Of a stretch of DNA of 64,000 nucleotides, positions 16,599 to 26,367 are shown in pieces; position 1 is the stretch's first letter; every line of letters starts with the position of its first letter. The stretch lies in the NCBI RefSeq assembly GCF_019218285.1, contig NZ_JAHUZG010000006.1, forward strand, positions 124,001 through 188,000, read 5' to 3'. The DNA comes from Antarctobacter sediminis. GTDB lineage: Bacteria; Pseudomonadota; Alphaproteobacteria; Rhodobacterales; Rhodobacteraceae. The position numbers and the translations under genes are program-made. The notes under the pieces were generated by a model that worked only from the letters and a program-made list of their open reading frames with translations, was not told where the DNA came from and searched no databases.

Positions 16599-16601
16599 CC
16601 G

Positions 16602-17222
16602 ATGGGCCGCGCGCTTTTGCAATGGGATGAATGGAATCCGGGGCTGGACACGGATGACATGACATTGGCTGAGGTGCTGGCCACCTTGCCCGCCGCCGAG
16701 GCCGAGGATGTCCCCGAGATCATCCGCAAATACGAAAACCCCGAAAGCCCGGACGCGCTGCCCGGTGCGATCAGCCTTGCGCGGCACGATTGCATCCATG
16801 TGTTGTTGGGGAGGGGCCTGCATGTGCAGGACGAAGCCTTTGTGATCGGGGCGACCATGGGCGCGGCCTCGGACATTTCCGAGGCGGCGGTGGATACCTT
16901 CATACATGTGTCGACGACGCTCTATCCCGAAGTCTGGCAATTCAAGCCCGAGCATATCCCCAGCTACCGGTTGGGGGTGGGGTTTTCGATCGACAACCTG
17001 CCGGGGGCGGACCTGCACCTGATCCCGCTGGAACAAGAGCCTTGGCAGTCCATGACCGTGCGCGCCTTGCGCAAGCATTTCGGCATCTTCAAGGAGGAGC
17101 TGCGCGCCTATTTCCGCAAGGCGGAACTCTTGGTGCCGGGGACGCGGGCCTCGCGGCGGCTGGATACTTCGGCGCATCGGCGTGACCAGTCGCTGACACC
17201 GCGCGGGGGCGATGACGCCTAG
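16602..17222 (+). CDS. Coq4-like protein with HDxxH-x11-E zinc motif
   Basis: A 206-residue protein without signal peptide. Around residues 60-80 it has RHDCIHVLLG followed by an acidic residue, giving H62, D63, H66 and E78. This matches the HDxxH-x11-E metal motif of ubiquinone-biosynthesis protein Coq4. The middle part is helical, with FIHVSTTLYPEVW, and the C-terminal tail is basic and probably disordered. Coq4 binds quinone-like lipids at membranes. Here it follows a vWA gene in an envelope cluster rather than ubi genes, so a role other than ubiquinone synthesis seems likely. It overlaps the convergent racemase-like gene by 4 bases. Confidence 0.6.
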   Translation: MGRALLQWDEWNPGLDTDDMTLAEVLATLPAAEAEDVPEIIRKYENPESPDALPGAISLARHDCIHVLLGRGLHVQDEAFVIGATMGAASDISEAAVDTFIHVSTTLYPEVWQFKPEHIPSYRLGVGFSIDNLPGADLHLIPLEQEPWQSMTVRALRKHFGIFKEELRAYFRKAELLVPGTRASRRLDTSAHRRDQSLTPRGGDDA

Positions 17223-17962
17223 CAGGCCGCCAGCAGCCGGTAAGGGCCAGCAGGACGCAGGCCTTTGCCGGTCACGCGTGCCATGGCCCATGCCAGCGCA
17301 AGGTTGCTGCCAAAGACCGGAAGGTCCAGTTCCCGTTCCAGATCTTCGATCACGTCCAGCGTTGGCAGGTTGGTGCAGGACAGAAAGACTCCGTCGATCC
17401 CGCCGTCGCGGGCCACGGCGCGGGCGGCTTCGATCACGCTGGCCTTGGAAATTCGCGCGACGTTGGCCTCTGCTGCCTCGCCGAAATGCACCGCGCGGAC
17501 GACCTTGGTTGCGCCGTGTGTAAGGGCATCGCTGACCGGCTGCGCCACATCGGCCCGATAGGGCGATACCAGCCCCAGACGGCCAAGACCCAGCGCGCGA
17601 CAGGCTTCTCGCGCGGCAGACAGGGGGTTGCAGACAGCGCGCGTCGTGCAGCCAGAGGAGATCAGTTCTGCCACACGCTCGACCCCGATCATCGTCGTGC
17701 CGGAGGTGCAGCCATAGGCCACCGCGTCGTATTCGGCCGAGGGCGGCAATAGTTCGACCGCACGGGGCAGGTCGATTTCCATGCGCGCCAGCGTTTCGGG
17801 TGTGACCTCGGCCCCGGCGGGCACACGGGTCACGTGGAACGAAGCAGACGATGCCGGAAACAGGCGGCGAAAGTCATTTTCCACGGTTTCATCCGTGTGC
17901 AGGGCAATCAGCGCCAGCGTGGGGCGATCCAGCGGGACAAGCTGGTAGGGAAAGCTGGTCAT
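17219..17962 (-). CDS. Asp/Glu racemase / arylmalonate decarboxylase / maleate isomerase superfamily protein (EutA-like)
   Basis: A 247-residue protein of the cofactor-independent Asp/Glu racemase fold. The two catalytic cysteines are in YGCTSGTTMIG (about residues 83-93) and LSCTNLPT (about 193-200). The family includes maleate cis-trans isomerase, arylmalonate decarboxylase and EutA of ectoine-utilisation loci. It is the last gene of a four-gene minus-strand operon and is coupled to the M24 gene by an ATGA overlap. An M24 hydrolase plus a fold-type-II PLP enzyme recalls the eut/doe layout. However, DoeB and EutC partners are missing, so ectoine is not assigned. Confidence 0.72.
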   Translation of the reverse strand: MTSFPYQLVPLDRPTLALIALHTDETVENDFRRLFPASSASFHVTRVPAGAEVTPETLARMEIDLPRAVELLPPSAEYDAVAYGCTSGTTMIGVERVAELISSGCTTRAVCNPLSAAREACRALGLGRLGLVSPYRADVAQPVSDALTHGATKVVRAVHFGEAAEANVARISKASVIEAARAVARDGGIDGVFLSCTNLPTLDVIEDLERELDLPVFGSNLALAWAMARVTGKGLRPAGPYRLLAAC

Positions 17963-19125
17963 ATGTCGATCTCCGGCAGGTCCGCAGGGGCGCGGGGGGA
18001 GAGCAATTCTGGACCATCCGCGCGCAACACGATGTTTTCTTCATGGACAAGGATGCGGCCCGGCGCGATCTCGACCGAAGGTTCCAGCGTCAGCACCATG
18101 TTTTCTTGCAGCGGCGTGTCGTCCTTGTCGGTGAATGAAGGCCATTCGGTCAGCGTGATGCCCAACCCATGACCCAGCCGCCCCCCGCCGGGCGTTGCGC
18201 CCCGCGTGGTCAATCCGTCGCACAGCACCCGATGGGCGTCCCTTGCGGTCATTCCGGGGCGCAGGCTGTCCAGAGCTTGCTCTGTCGCCCGGTACAACGC
18301 GTCCTGCGCGCGCCGCACCGTTTCAGACGGCGGTCCGATGGCATAGTTGCGGTCGAAATCGCAGAAATAACCGTCCTTGACCGCACCTGTGTCCAGCATC
18401 AGCACATCGCCCGGCCGGACCGGCACCGCCGCGGCTGGAGAGATCACATCGCCATAACCGCCTTGTCCCGCGCCACCCGCAGTGTAGCTGACCCAATCGG
18501 CCCCCGCCTCCAGCAGGGCGCATTGGAACTGGCGAAAGATCGCGTCAAGGTTGCGATGCCGGGCAACGATGCCGGGCACCCGGTCAAAGGCCTTGGCCGC
18601 GATGGCGCAGGTTCTGCGGATGGCCTCGATCTCGGGTTCGGATTTCACCTCGCGCACGCGCTGCACCGTGGCCGTGGCATCCACAAAGACACGGGGCGCC
18701 AGCGCCGCGGTCAGGCGGTGATACTCCGCCAAGGGCATCCGCAGGCTGGTTTCCAACCCCATGGGCAGGCCGATGCATCCCTTTTCCGGCACCAGCCCCG
18801 CCAGCGTTTCGGTCAGCAGCCCGATGCCGTCATCGTTCGGATCGGGGGCCGGCCAAGTGCGGATCTCGCCGGTGTGGCAGCTGGCCATCAGATGTGCGCC
18901 GATTTCGGGGATCACCGCGACGGGCGCGCCCTTGGCGGGCAGGATCACGAACCATGGCCGCGCCGGGCTTTCCCAAAAGCGGGTCAGGAACCCGGTGAGG
19001 TAAAAGACATCCGCCGGACTGGTCAGCAATAGCGCGTCTTGTCCGGCAACCGCCATCCGTGCCTGTAGCGCAGCCCAGCGGCGCGCGTATTCCGCCGCGC
19101 CAAAGCCCTGCGCGGCGTCAGCCAT
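17959..19125 (-). CDS. M24-family metallopeptidase-like hydrolase (Xaa-Pro peptidase / DoeA-like)
   Basis: A 388-residue protein with the N-terminal creatinase-type domain (residues 1-150) and the C-terminal pita-bread domain. All five metal ligands of M24 metalloenzymes are visible: the two Asp of LDTGAVKDGYFCDFD, His of GHGLG, Glu of TLEPS and Glu of HEEN. It is therefore probably metal-dependent, unlike creatinase. Family members cleave Xaa-Pro bonds or, as in DoeA, open ectoine. It overlaps the upstream ammonia-lyase gene by 8 bases and the downstream gene by 4. An amide bond in a compound imported by the divergent TRAP system is the likely target, by inference. Confidence 0.8.
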   Translation of the reverse strand: MADAAQGFGAAEYARRWAALQARMAVAGQDALLLTSPADVFYLTGFLTRFWESPARPWFVILPAKGAPVAVIPEIGAHLMASCHTGEIRTWPAPDPNDDGIGLLTETLAGLVPEKGCIGLPMGLETSLRMPLAEYHRLTAALAPRVFVDATATVQRVREVKSEPEIEAIRRTCAIAAKAFDRVPGIVARHRNLDAIFRQFQCALLEAGADWVSYTAGGAGQGGYGDVISPAAAVPVRPGDVLMLDTGAVKDGYFCDFDRNYAIGPPSETVRRAQDALYRATEQALDSLRPGMTARDAHRVLCDGLTTRGATPGGGRLGHGLGITLTEWPSFTDKDDTPLQENMVLTLEPSVEIAPGRILVHEENIVLRADGPELLSPRAPADLPEIDI

Positions 19126-20242
19126 CCTCGGGTCCTTCGCTGAGGACGGTCAGCACCCGGGCCTCGGGACCGATGCCAGACAGGCCCGCGATCAGCGCGG
19201 CCAGACCGGCCCCGCCCGAAGGGGTGGTGGCCAGTCCATGTTGTCCCAGCAAGTCGACGCCCTGTTGGGCCTCGTCCTCGGTGATGGTCACAAAGGTATC
19301 GGCGTCCCGCGACAGCCCCGCAAGGGCGATCATCGACGGTGTCTTGCAGTCCAGTCGACCCATTGACGAAACCGGCCCGGTCGTCGTGACTGCCTTGCCC
19401 GCCTGAATGCTTGCAAAAAGCGCAGGGGCCGCGTCAGGTTCGACCACAAGGATCCGGGGCCCGTCCCCCCATGCCTTGCGAAAATGTGCCGCCAAGGCGG
19501 CGGCCATGCCACCGACACCGGCCTGCAACAGGATGTGGCTGGGCGCGGCGGGCATCTGGGCGACCGCCTCGGATGCCAGTTGCAAATAGCCTTCCATGAC
19601 GGCCAGCGGCGGATCGGTGTACCCGTCCCAGGAACTGTCCGACAGCAGGGTCCAGCCCTTGTCGGCGGCGGCCTGTTCGGCGGCGGCCATGCTGTCTTCG
19701 TAGGTGGCGCCGGCGCGGACAACCTCGGCGCCCTTGGCGCGCAACCGGTCGGCAAAGGCCTCGGGCACGGTTTCGGCAAGGTAAATCACTGCTCGCGCGC
19801 CAAATACCGCCGCCCCGGCGGCCACGGACAGCCCGTGGTTGCCCGCGCTGGCGGCAACATAGGTGCGTCCGTCAGCCGAGGGCGGATCGCCCCCCGCGTC
19901 ACAGGCGTCGCGGGCGATGGCATAGGCCGCACCAAGCGCCTTGAAACTGCCCAGTCCCATGCGGCTGCTTTCGTCCTTGATGAACAGCGCCCCGACGCCG
20001 CAGGCCCCGGCCAGCCCCGCCGCGTCATGCAGCCGGGTCTGAGCATGTTTCGGACAGCGCGCCAGCAGGGCCGAGACCGGCGCCGCGTCATCCGCCGGTT
20101 GCGGCCAGTCTTGCAGGATGCCGCTGCCGCGATGGGGGTTCTTCAGGATCTGGGGCAAGTCGAGGCTCCGGCGCTGTGGGATTTCGGGGGAGCCTAGGCA
20201 CAATCCCCGCACCGCGCAATCGCCCTTGCCGGTCGGGATCAC
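19118..20242 (-). CDS. Diaminopropionate ammonia-lyase-like PLP enzyme
   Basis: A 374-residue fold-type-II PLP enzyme. The Schiff-base lysine is in GLGSFKALGAAYA. SAGNHGLSVA binds the phosphate or cofactor, and PSGGAGLAAL lies near the C-terminus. The SFKALG form and the VEPDAAPALFASIQAGK segment match 2,3-diaminopropionate ammonia-lyases, which give pyruvate and ammonia. Threonine or hydroxyectoine dehydratases are less close alternatives. The first 30 residues look like an extension. I kept the ATG at 20242 because it overlaps the regulator's stop codon as ATGA. Its place in an operon with an M24 hydrolase suggests it deaminates the amine released by hydrolysis. Confidence 0.75.
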   Translation of the reverse strand: MIPTGKGDCAVRGLCLGSPEIPQRRSLDLPQILKNPHRGSGILQDWPQPADDAAPVSALLARCPKHAQTRLHDAAGLAGACGVGALFIKDESSRMGLGSFKALGAAYAIARDACDAGGDPPSADGRTYVAASAGNHGLSVAAGAAVFGARAVIYLAETVPEAFADRLRAKGAEVVRAGATYEDSMAAAEQAAADKGWTLLSDSSWDGYTDPPLAVMEGYLQLASEAVAQMPAAPSHILLQAGVGGMAAALAAHFRKAWGDGPRILVVEPDAAPALFASIQAGKAVTTTGPVSSMGRLDCKTPSMIALAGLSRDADTFVTITEDEAQQGVDLLGQHGLATTPSGGAGLAALIAGLSGIGPEARVLTVLSEGPEDG

Positions 20243-20958
20243 CCGGAGGCGATGTGGTCCGAAAAATGATCCGGGTAGGTCGCGCGCAGCACGTCCAGTC
20301 GGCTGATCGTGCCCGACAGATGGCTGCGCATGGCCTCGGCGGCGGTTTCGGGTTCGGCGGCGGCGATGCCGTCAAGGATACGGCGATGGTGATCGACGAT
20401 ATCCGCCATCTTGCCTTCCGAAGGCAGGTCCAGCCGCTGGCACCGCAAAAGGTGGCCCATCCGGCGCAACAGCATCTTTTGCAGGTTGGCCATGCCGACC
20501 CCTGCAAAAAGCGTCCGGTGAAAGGCGCGGTCCAGTTCGTTGAACATGCCGATCTGTTCGGTATCGCCCAACAAGGCCTCTTGCATGCGGAGGATGGCGC
20601 GGGCGCGGGCGACGGTCTCGGCATGGTCGCCGGTGGCCAGACGGCGTACCACTTCGGTTTCCACGGCCACGCGCAGGAACTGCGTTTCCCATAGCTGATC
20701 GACGTCGATCCGGTTCACGACGGTTCCCGACTGGGGCATGATCCGCAACAGCCCGTCTTCTTCGAGTCGCTGCATCGCTTCGCGCACGGGGGTCAGGCTG
20801 ACGCCGAATTCCTTGGCCAGCGCATTACGCGACAAAGAGGTTCCGGGCGGAAACTCCAGCGACAGGATCTTGCCACGCAGTGCGTCATACACCGTGCCCG
20901 CCGCCGATGGCATGGCGGGTTTTGTCGTGTCTCCAAGGCTTTGGTCGATAGAAGACAT
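20239..20958 (-). CDS. GntR-family FCD regulator of the TRAP / ammonia-lyase divergon
   Basis: A 239-residue regulator with a GntR helix-turn-helix (ALAKEFGVSLTPVREAMQRLEEDG, given here as two adjoining blocks around residues 47-70) and a C-terminal FCD domain (about 95-225) with conserved HRTLF and HHRRIL histidines. It is the first gene of the minus-strand operon and is divergent from dctP. The A+T-rich inverted repeat at 21049-21067 in the shared promoter region is a likely binding site. It would then regulate both the hydrolase operon and the TRAP/sugar-acid operon. The ligand is not known. Confidence 0.88.
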   Translation of the reverse strand: MSSIDQSLGDTTKPAMPSAAGTVYDALRGKILSLEFPPGTSLSRNALAKEFGVSLTPVREAMQRLEEDGLLRIMPQSGTVVNRIDVDQLWETQFLRVAVETEVVRRLATGDHAETVARARAILRMQEALLGDTEQIGMFNELDRAFHRTLFAGVGMANLQKMLLRRMGHLLRCQRLDLPSEGKMADIVDHHRRILDGIAAAEPETAAEAMRSHLSGTISRLDVLRATYPDHFSDHIASG

Positions 20959-21048
20959 GGTCGCGAAACTCCTGGATCCGTGCGCCGTTGGCGTGGCCTG
21001 TCAGATGCACGGACATGGGCATTCAATCAAGATTGACCGAGCTGATCA

Positions 21049-21067
21049 ACTAATATATTAATTTAGT
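21049..21067. promoter_or_regulatory. A+T-rich inverted repeat between gntR and dctP
   Basis: ACTAA (21049-21053) and TTAGT (21063-21067) flank an A+T core containing the perfect palindrome TAATATATTA (21051-21060). In this GC-rich DNA such a stretch is conspicuous. It lies 60 bases before dctP and 90 bases before the divergent regulator start, which fits a shared operator or promoter. Confidence 0.5.
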
Positions 21068-21126
21068 CAGTCGCTGAGGCAACCGCGTGGAGGAGTGCGG
21101 CGCGCAGCGCAATTTGGGAGGAAATA

Positions 21127-22167
21127 ATGAAATTCGATAAGCTCAAGACCCTGTCGCGGGCAGGGGCGCTGGCGCTTGCGGCCATGGCTGCGGCCTCTGC
21201 CGCCACGGCCGCGGATCGCGTTCTGAAAATCCAGACCTCGTCCAATGCCAGCCACGCCTCGTTGGCCTATCTGAACGACGTCTGGGTGCCCAAGCTGGAG
21301 GCCATGACCGGCGGATCGCTGACCGTCGAACTGCTTCCGGTGGACGCTGTTGTGCCGCGCCGGGAAACCGCCGAGGCGATTTCGGTCGGCATTCTCGACG
21401 GCGACCTGACGTCGATCAACTATTTCGCGGGCATCGACCCGGCCTTTGCGCTGATGGGGGACCTGATCGCCGGCTATGACTCGGCCGACCAGATTCAGGC
21501 TTTCTGCGCGCAGGGTGGCGGCAAGGAAATGCTGCAAAAGCTGTATGACGCCCATTTCGAAGGGGTGCATGTGGTCGGTTGCGGGGCCTACGCCCGCGAA
21601 GCCTTTGTGTCCAAGGTGCCGGTGCGCGGTGTCGACGATCTAAAAGGGCTGAAGATCCGTTCGCCCGAAGGGCTGGCCGCAGATGTGTTCAAACGCGCAG
21701 GCGCGGCGCCTGTGTCCATGTCGGGTTCGGAAACCTATGGTGCGCTGGAAAAAGGCGTGATCGATGCGGCGGACAACTCGGCCTATGCCAACAACGATGC
21801 CAATGGCATGCACAAGATCGCCAAATATCCGATCTTCCCGGGCATCCACTCTACCCCGATCCTGCAATTCACCGTCTCCGAAGCGGTCTGGGAAGAACTG
21901 ACCCCGGCCGAGCAGGTCGCCTTGGAAACCTGGTATCTTGCGGCCTACAACGGTCTTCGTCAGCATTTCGACCGTCTGGACCGACAGCTGGTGGCGCGTG
22001 ACAAGGCGGCGGGCGAGCTGGAGATCATCGACTGGCCGCAGTCTGAGCGCGACAAGTTCCGCATGATCGCGCAGGAAGCGTGGAAGGATTTCGCCGCGGG
22101 TTCCGATCTCGCGAAAGAGGTCTATGACGCGCATATCTCCTTCATGAAGCAGGCCGGCCTGCTCTGA
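21127..22167 (+). CDS. dctP: TRAP transporter substrate-binding protein (DctP)
   Basis: A 346-residue periplasmic binding protein. The signal peptide covers about residues 1-29 (basic start, Ala-rich core, cleavage near ATAADR). The family signature VDDLKGLKIRSPEG (about 173-186) supplies the arginine that binds the ligand carboxylate. The pattern GSETYGALEKGVIDAADN is the standard DctP dimer/ligand region. It captures an organic acid for the fused membrane component encoded 156 bases downstream. The sugar-acid enzymes that follow on the same strand suggest an aldonate, aldarate or a derivative as ligand. Confidence 0.92.
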   Translation: MKFDKLKTLSRAGALALAAMAAASAATAADRVLKIQTSSNASHASLAYLNDVWVPKLEAMTGGSLTVELLPVDAVVPRRETAEAISVGILDGDLTSINYFAGIDPAFALMGDLIAGYDSADQIQAFCAQGGGKEMLQKLYDAHFEGVHVVGCGAYAREAFVSKVPVRGVDDLKGLKIRSPEGLAADVFKRAGAAPVSMSGSETYGALEKGVIDAADNSAYANNDANGMHKIAKYPIFPGIHSTPILQFTVSEAVWEELTPAEQVALETWYLAAYNGLRQHFDRLDRQLVARDKAAGELEIIDWPQSERDKFRMIAQEAWKDFAAGSDLAKEVYDAHISFMKQAGLL

Positions 22168-22212
22168 TCCCAAGGGTCACTCCCGGGGTGCCCGACAGGG
22201 TTTCCCCAGACA

Positions 22213-22239
22213 GACGCGGCGCGTCCTGCGCGCCGCGTC
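22213..22239 (+). repeat. Stable hairpin between dctP and dctQM
   Basis: GACGCGGCGCG and CGCGCCGCGTC form a perfect 11-bp stem with a 5-base loop in the dctP-dctQM gap. No T-run follows. It is likely an mRNA-stabilising or partially terminating structure that raises binding protein over permease. Confidence 0.65.
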
Positions 22240-22323
22240 GCAGGATGGCGGAGGCCCATGCCGCCTCGCCAGCAGACTGACATTTTCACGCAGACGTCAG
22301 CCAGACGCAGGAGACCCCCCGCG

Positions 22324-24399
22324 ATGACGCAGGACATCGACAAGGCGATTGCGGCCACCGACATCGAGATCGCCGCGCAGGATCCGCTTCACGAGGATCT
22401 GGACATCGGGTTCGAAGACTATACGCCGGTCGACCATTTCAGCCACGTGGTGGGCATCGGAATTTCGGGGTTCTACCTCGTTGCCGCGCTGGCCACGCTG
22501 TACGAGGTCTTTTCGCGCTACGTGCTGCATGCGCCGACCTTTTGGGCCTTTGAAACCGTGATGGTCACGGTTGCCGCGGCATGGATGTTGTCGGCAGGCT
22601 ATGTCACGCTCAAGAAACGTCATATTGCGATCACGGTGATCCACGGGCTGACCACGCGCCGTCAGCAATGGTGGCTGGACCTGTTTGCCATGCTGGTGGG
22701 TATCTTTGCGTTGTACATGCTGCTGACCGATGCGCCGATCCGCGCCTATGTCTCGGTCGAACGGGTCGAAAAATCCGGCTCTGCCTTCAACTCGCCGCTG
22801 CCCCTGATGATGAAGTCGCTGATGGTCATCGGGGCCTTCATGTACCTCGCGCAGTTGATGGTGAACCTGCACCGGCATCTGTCTTCCGGCTGGGCGAAAT
22901 GGCTGGTCAAGATCGTTGCCGCCTATTTCGTGCTCTATTTTGTCTCGGCCTTCCTGTCCGAGGTTCTGGATTGGTCGGTGGCCAATGCCTTTTCCGGCTT
23001 CATCACCGATATCGGCAAGGCGCTGGACCCGTCCAAGGCCTTGCAGATGCGCAAGATGGACCTTGGCACCGTTTCGCTGATCATGGTCATCATGCTGGTG
23101 GCCCTGATGATGACGGGCATGCCGCTGGGCATCGTGACGCTGATCGTCTCGGTCATCATGGCGATCGGGTTCTTTGGGCCGCGGGGCCTGTTCCTTGTGT
23201 CGTCGAACGCCGTGGGGCTGCTGGAACATTACAGCCTTGTAGCGGTTCCGTTCTTTGTCCTCATGGCATCGATCCTTGAACGGGCGGGCATTGCCGAGGA
23301 TCTGTTCGACGCAATGTCGATCTTTGCCGGTAACCTGCGTGGCGGCGTGGCGGTGCAGACGACCGTCGTCGCGGTGATCCTTGCCGCTATGTCCGGTGTC
23401 ATGGGCGGCGAGATCGTGATGTTGGGGCTTGTCGCCCTGCCGCAGATGTTCCGCCTTGGCTATGACCGCAAGATCACCATCGGACTGATCTGTGCCGCAG
23501 GGGCTTTGGCCACGCTGATCCCGCCGTCGATCATCATGATCGTCTATGGCCTGTCGGCCGAGGTTGGTATCGGGGACCTGTTCATGGCCGGAGCGATCCC
23601 GGGGATCATGCTGGCGGTGTTTTATGCCAGCTATGTTCTGATCCGCGTCAACCTGAACCCGGCGCTGGCCCCGACAGCCGCCGAGGTGGCACAGATGACC
23701 GGCAAGGACCAGAAGCTGTCCCGTGAGCGCCTGACCGCGGTTCTGTTGTGTATCCTGCTGATAGGGGCTGTCATGGGGTCGATCTATGGCGGGATCGCCT
23801 CGGTGACCGAGGCCGCCGCCGTGGGCTGTATCGGCGCCATGTTCGTGGCCGCTGTTCGCAACCAGTTCAAATGGGACGTGGTCAGCGCCGCGTTGATGGG
23901 CACCATGACCACCGTCGGCACCATCATCTGGCTGGTGCTGGGCGCGGTCAGCTTTGTCGGCATCTTCAACCTTGTCGGCGGCGGAGAGTTCATGCGCTCG
24001 CTGTTTCTTGACCTCGGGCTGTCGGCGCTGGGCACGGTACTGGTCATGATGCTGATCCTGATGGTGCTGGGCACCTTCATGGAATGGATCGCCATCGTTC
24101 TGATCACCGTGCCGGTCTTTGCCCCGGTGGTGATGACGCTGGCGCCCGACCTTGGCCTGACCGAGGATCAGGCCAAGATCTGGTTCGGTATCCTGTTCGT
24201 CATGAACATCCAGATCTATTTCCTGTCGCCGCCCTTTGGCCCGGCCTGTTTCTGGCTGAAGTCGGTTGCGCCCAAGGATGTGACCCTGCAAGAAATCTTT
24301 CTGTCGGTGCTGCCTTTCATCGGCCTGCAGATCGTTGGTCTGCTGCTGGTGATGTTCTTCCCGCAGATCGCTCTGTGGCTTCCCGAATTGCTGAATTGA
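22324..24399 (+). CDS. dctQM: TRAP transporter fused small and large membrane subunits (DctQ-DctM)
   Basis: A 691-residue fusion. Residues 1 to about 220 form a DctQ-type domain of four transmembrane helices after a hydrophilic start. Residues about 255-691 form the DctM permease, with many hydrophobic helices, the VPFFVLMASILERAG helix and the repeated GAVMGSIYGGIASVTEAAA re-entrant motif. It drives Na+-coupled uptake of the ligand delivered by DctP. The ATG at 22324 follows CAGGAG; the longer open frame from 22258 is not needed. A 40-codon gene and a dehydratase gene follow immediately. Confidence 0.9.
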   Translation: MTQDIDKAIAATDIEIAAQDPLHEDLDIGFEDYTPVDHFSHVVGIGISGFYLVAALATLYEVFSRYVLHAPTFWAFETVMVTVAAAWMLSAGYVTLKKRHIAITVIHGLTTRRQQWWLDLFAMLVGIFALYMLLTDAPIRAYVSVERVEKSGSAFNSPLPLMMKSLMVIGAFMYLAQLMVNLHRHLSSGWAKWLVKIVAAYFVLYFVSAFLSEVLDWSVANAFSGFITDIGKALDPSKALQMRKMDLGTVSLIMVIMLVALMMTGMPLGIVTLIVSVIMAIGFFGPRGLFLVSSNAVGLLEHYSLVAVPFFVLMASILERAGIAEDLFDAMSIFAGNLRGGVAVQTTVVAVILAAMSGVMGGEIVMLGLVALPQMFRLGYDRKITIGLICAAGALATLIPPSIIMIVYGLSAEVGIGDLFMAGAIPGIMLAVFYASYVLIRVNLNPALAPTAAEVAQMTGKDQKLSRERLTAVLLCILLIGAVMGSIYGGIASVTEAAAVGCIGAMFVAAVRNQFKWDVVSAALMGTMTTVGTIIWLVLGAVSFVGIFNLVGGGEFMRSLFLDLGLSALGTVLVMMLILMVLGTFMEWIAIVLITVPVFAPVVMTLAPDLGLTEDQAKIWFGILFVMNIQIYFLSPPFGPACFWLKSVAPKDVTLQEIFLSVLPFIGLQIVGLLLVMFFPQIALWLPELLN

Positions 24400-24408
24400 G
24401 GTGATGAC

Positions 24409-24531
24409 ATGATTGGTAGAGACTCGCGCCAAGACATTGACGGTTACGGTATCTGGCCATGGCTGCTGGGTGTTGTCATGGTCGGGGCGCTCATCGGCAT
24501 CATGTTCGCCTTTGCTTCCCCCATTTCCTGA
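24409..24531 (+). CDS. 40-residue single-pass membrane peptide
   Basis: A short gene that starts 10 bases after dctQM and ends 12 bases before the dehydratase gene. A hydrophilic start (MIGRDSRQDIDGYGIW) leads into one hydrophobic helix (about residues 16-36, with WPWLLGVVMVGALIG) and the ending PIS. Base composition and codon positions look like its neighbours. Its tight placement in a TRAP operon suggests a small accessory subunit or a stabiliser of the transporter. This is inference; I know no named family. Confidence 0.6.
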   Translation: MIGRDSRQDIDGYGIWPWLLGVVMVGALIGIMFAFASPIS

Positions 24532-24542
24532 GAGACGACCCA

Positions 24543-26273
<1,731 letters not shown>

Positions 26274-26291
26274 TGACAGCGCGCGCAATTG

Positions 26292-26352
26292 TCCCGGGCT
26301 TGCCCCGGGACCTCCTTGTTGTCGGGGCAGAGGCCCCGGATCAAGTCCGGGG
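26292..26352. repeat. Pair of intergenic palindromes (REP-like element)
   Basis: Two hairpins lie in the 94-base gap between the dehydratase and aldolase-family genes. The first is TCCCGGG-CTTGC-CCCGGGA (26292-26310). The second is CCCCGGA-TCAAG-TCCGGGG (26334-26352). The same pair in the same order is present at 36689-36753, so this is a dispersed element. Palindromes built on CCGGACTTGATCCGG are common in alphaproteobacterial genomes. Confidence 0.8.
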
Positions 26353-26367
26353 CGCGGGGATGCTGTC

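Noticed and set aside
17219-20242. Ectoine/hydroxyectoine degradation (doe/eut) locus
   Set aside because: EutA-, DoeA- and EutB-like genes are all present, which is suggestive. However, DoeB, EutC, the AsnC-type regulator and the ectoine-type transporter are missing, and the lyase looks like diaminopropionate ammonia-lyase.
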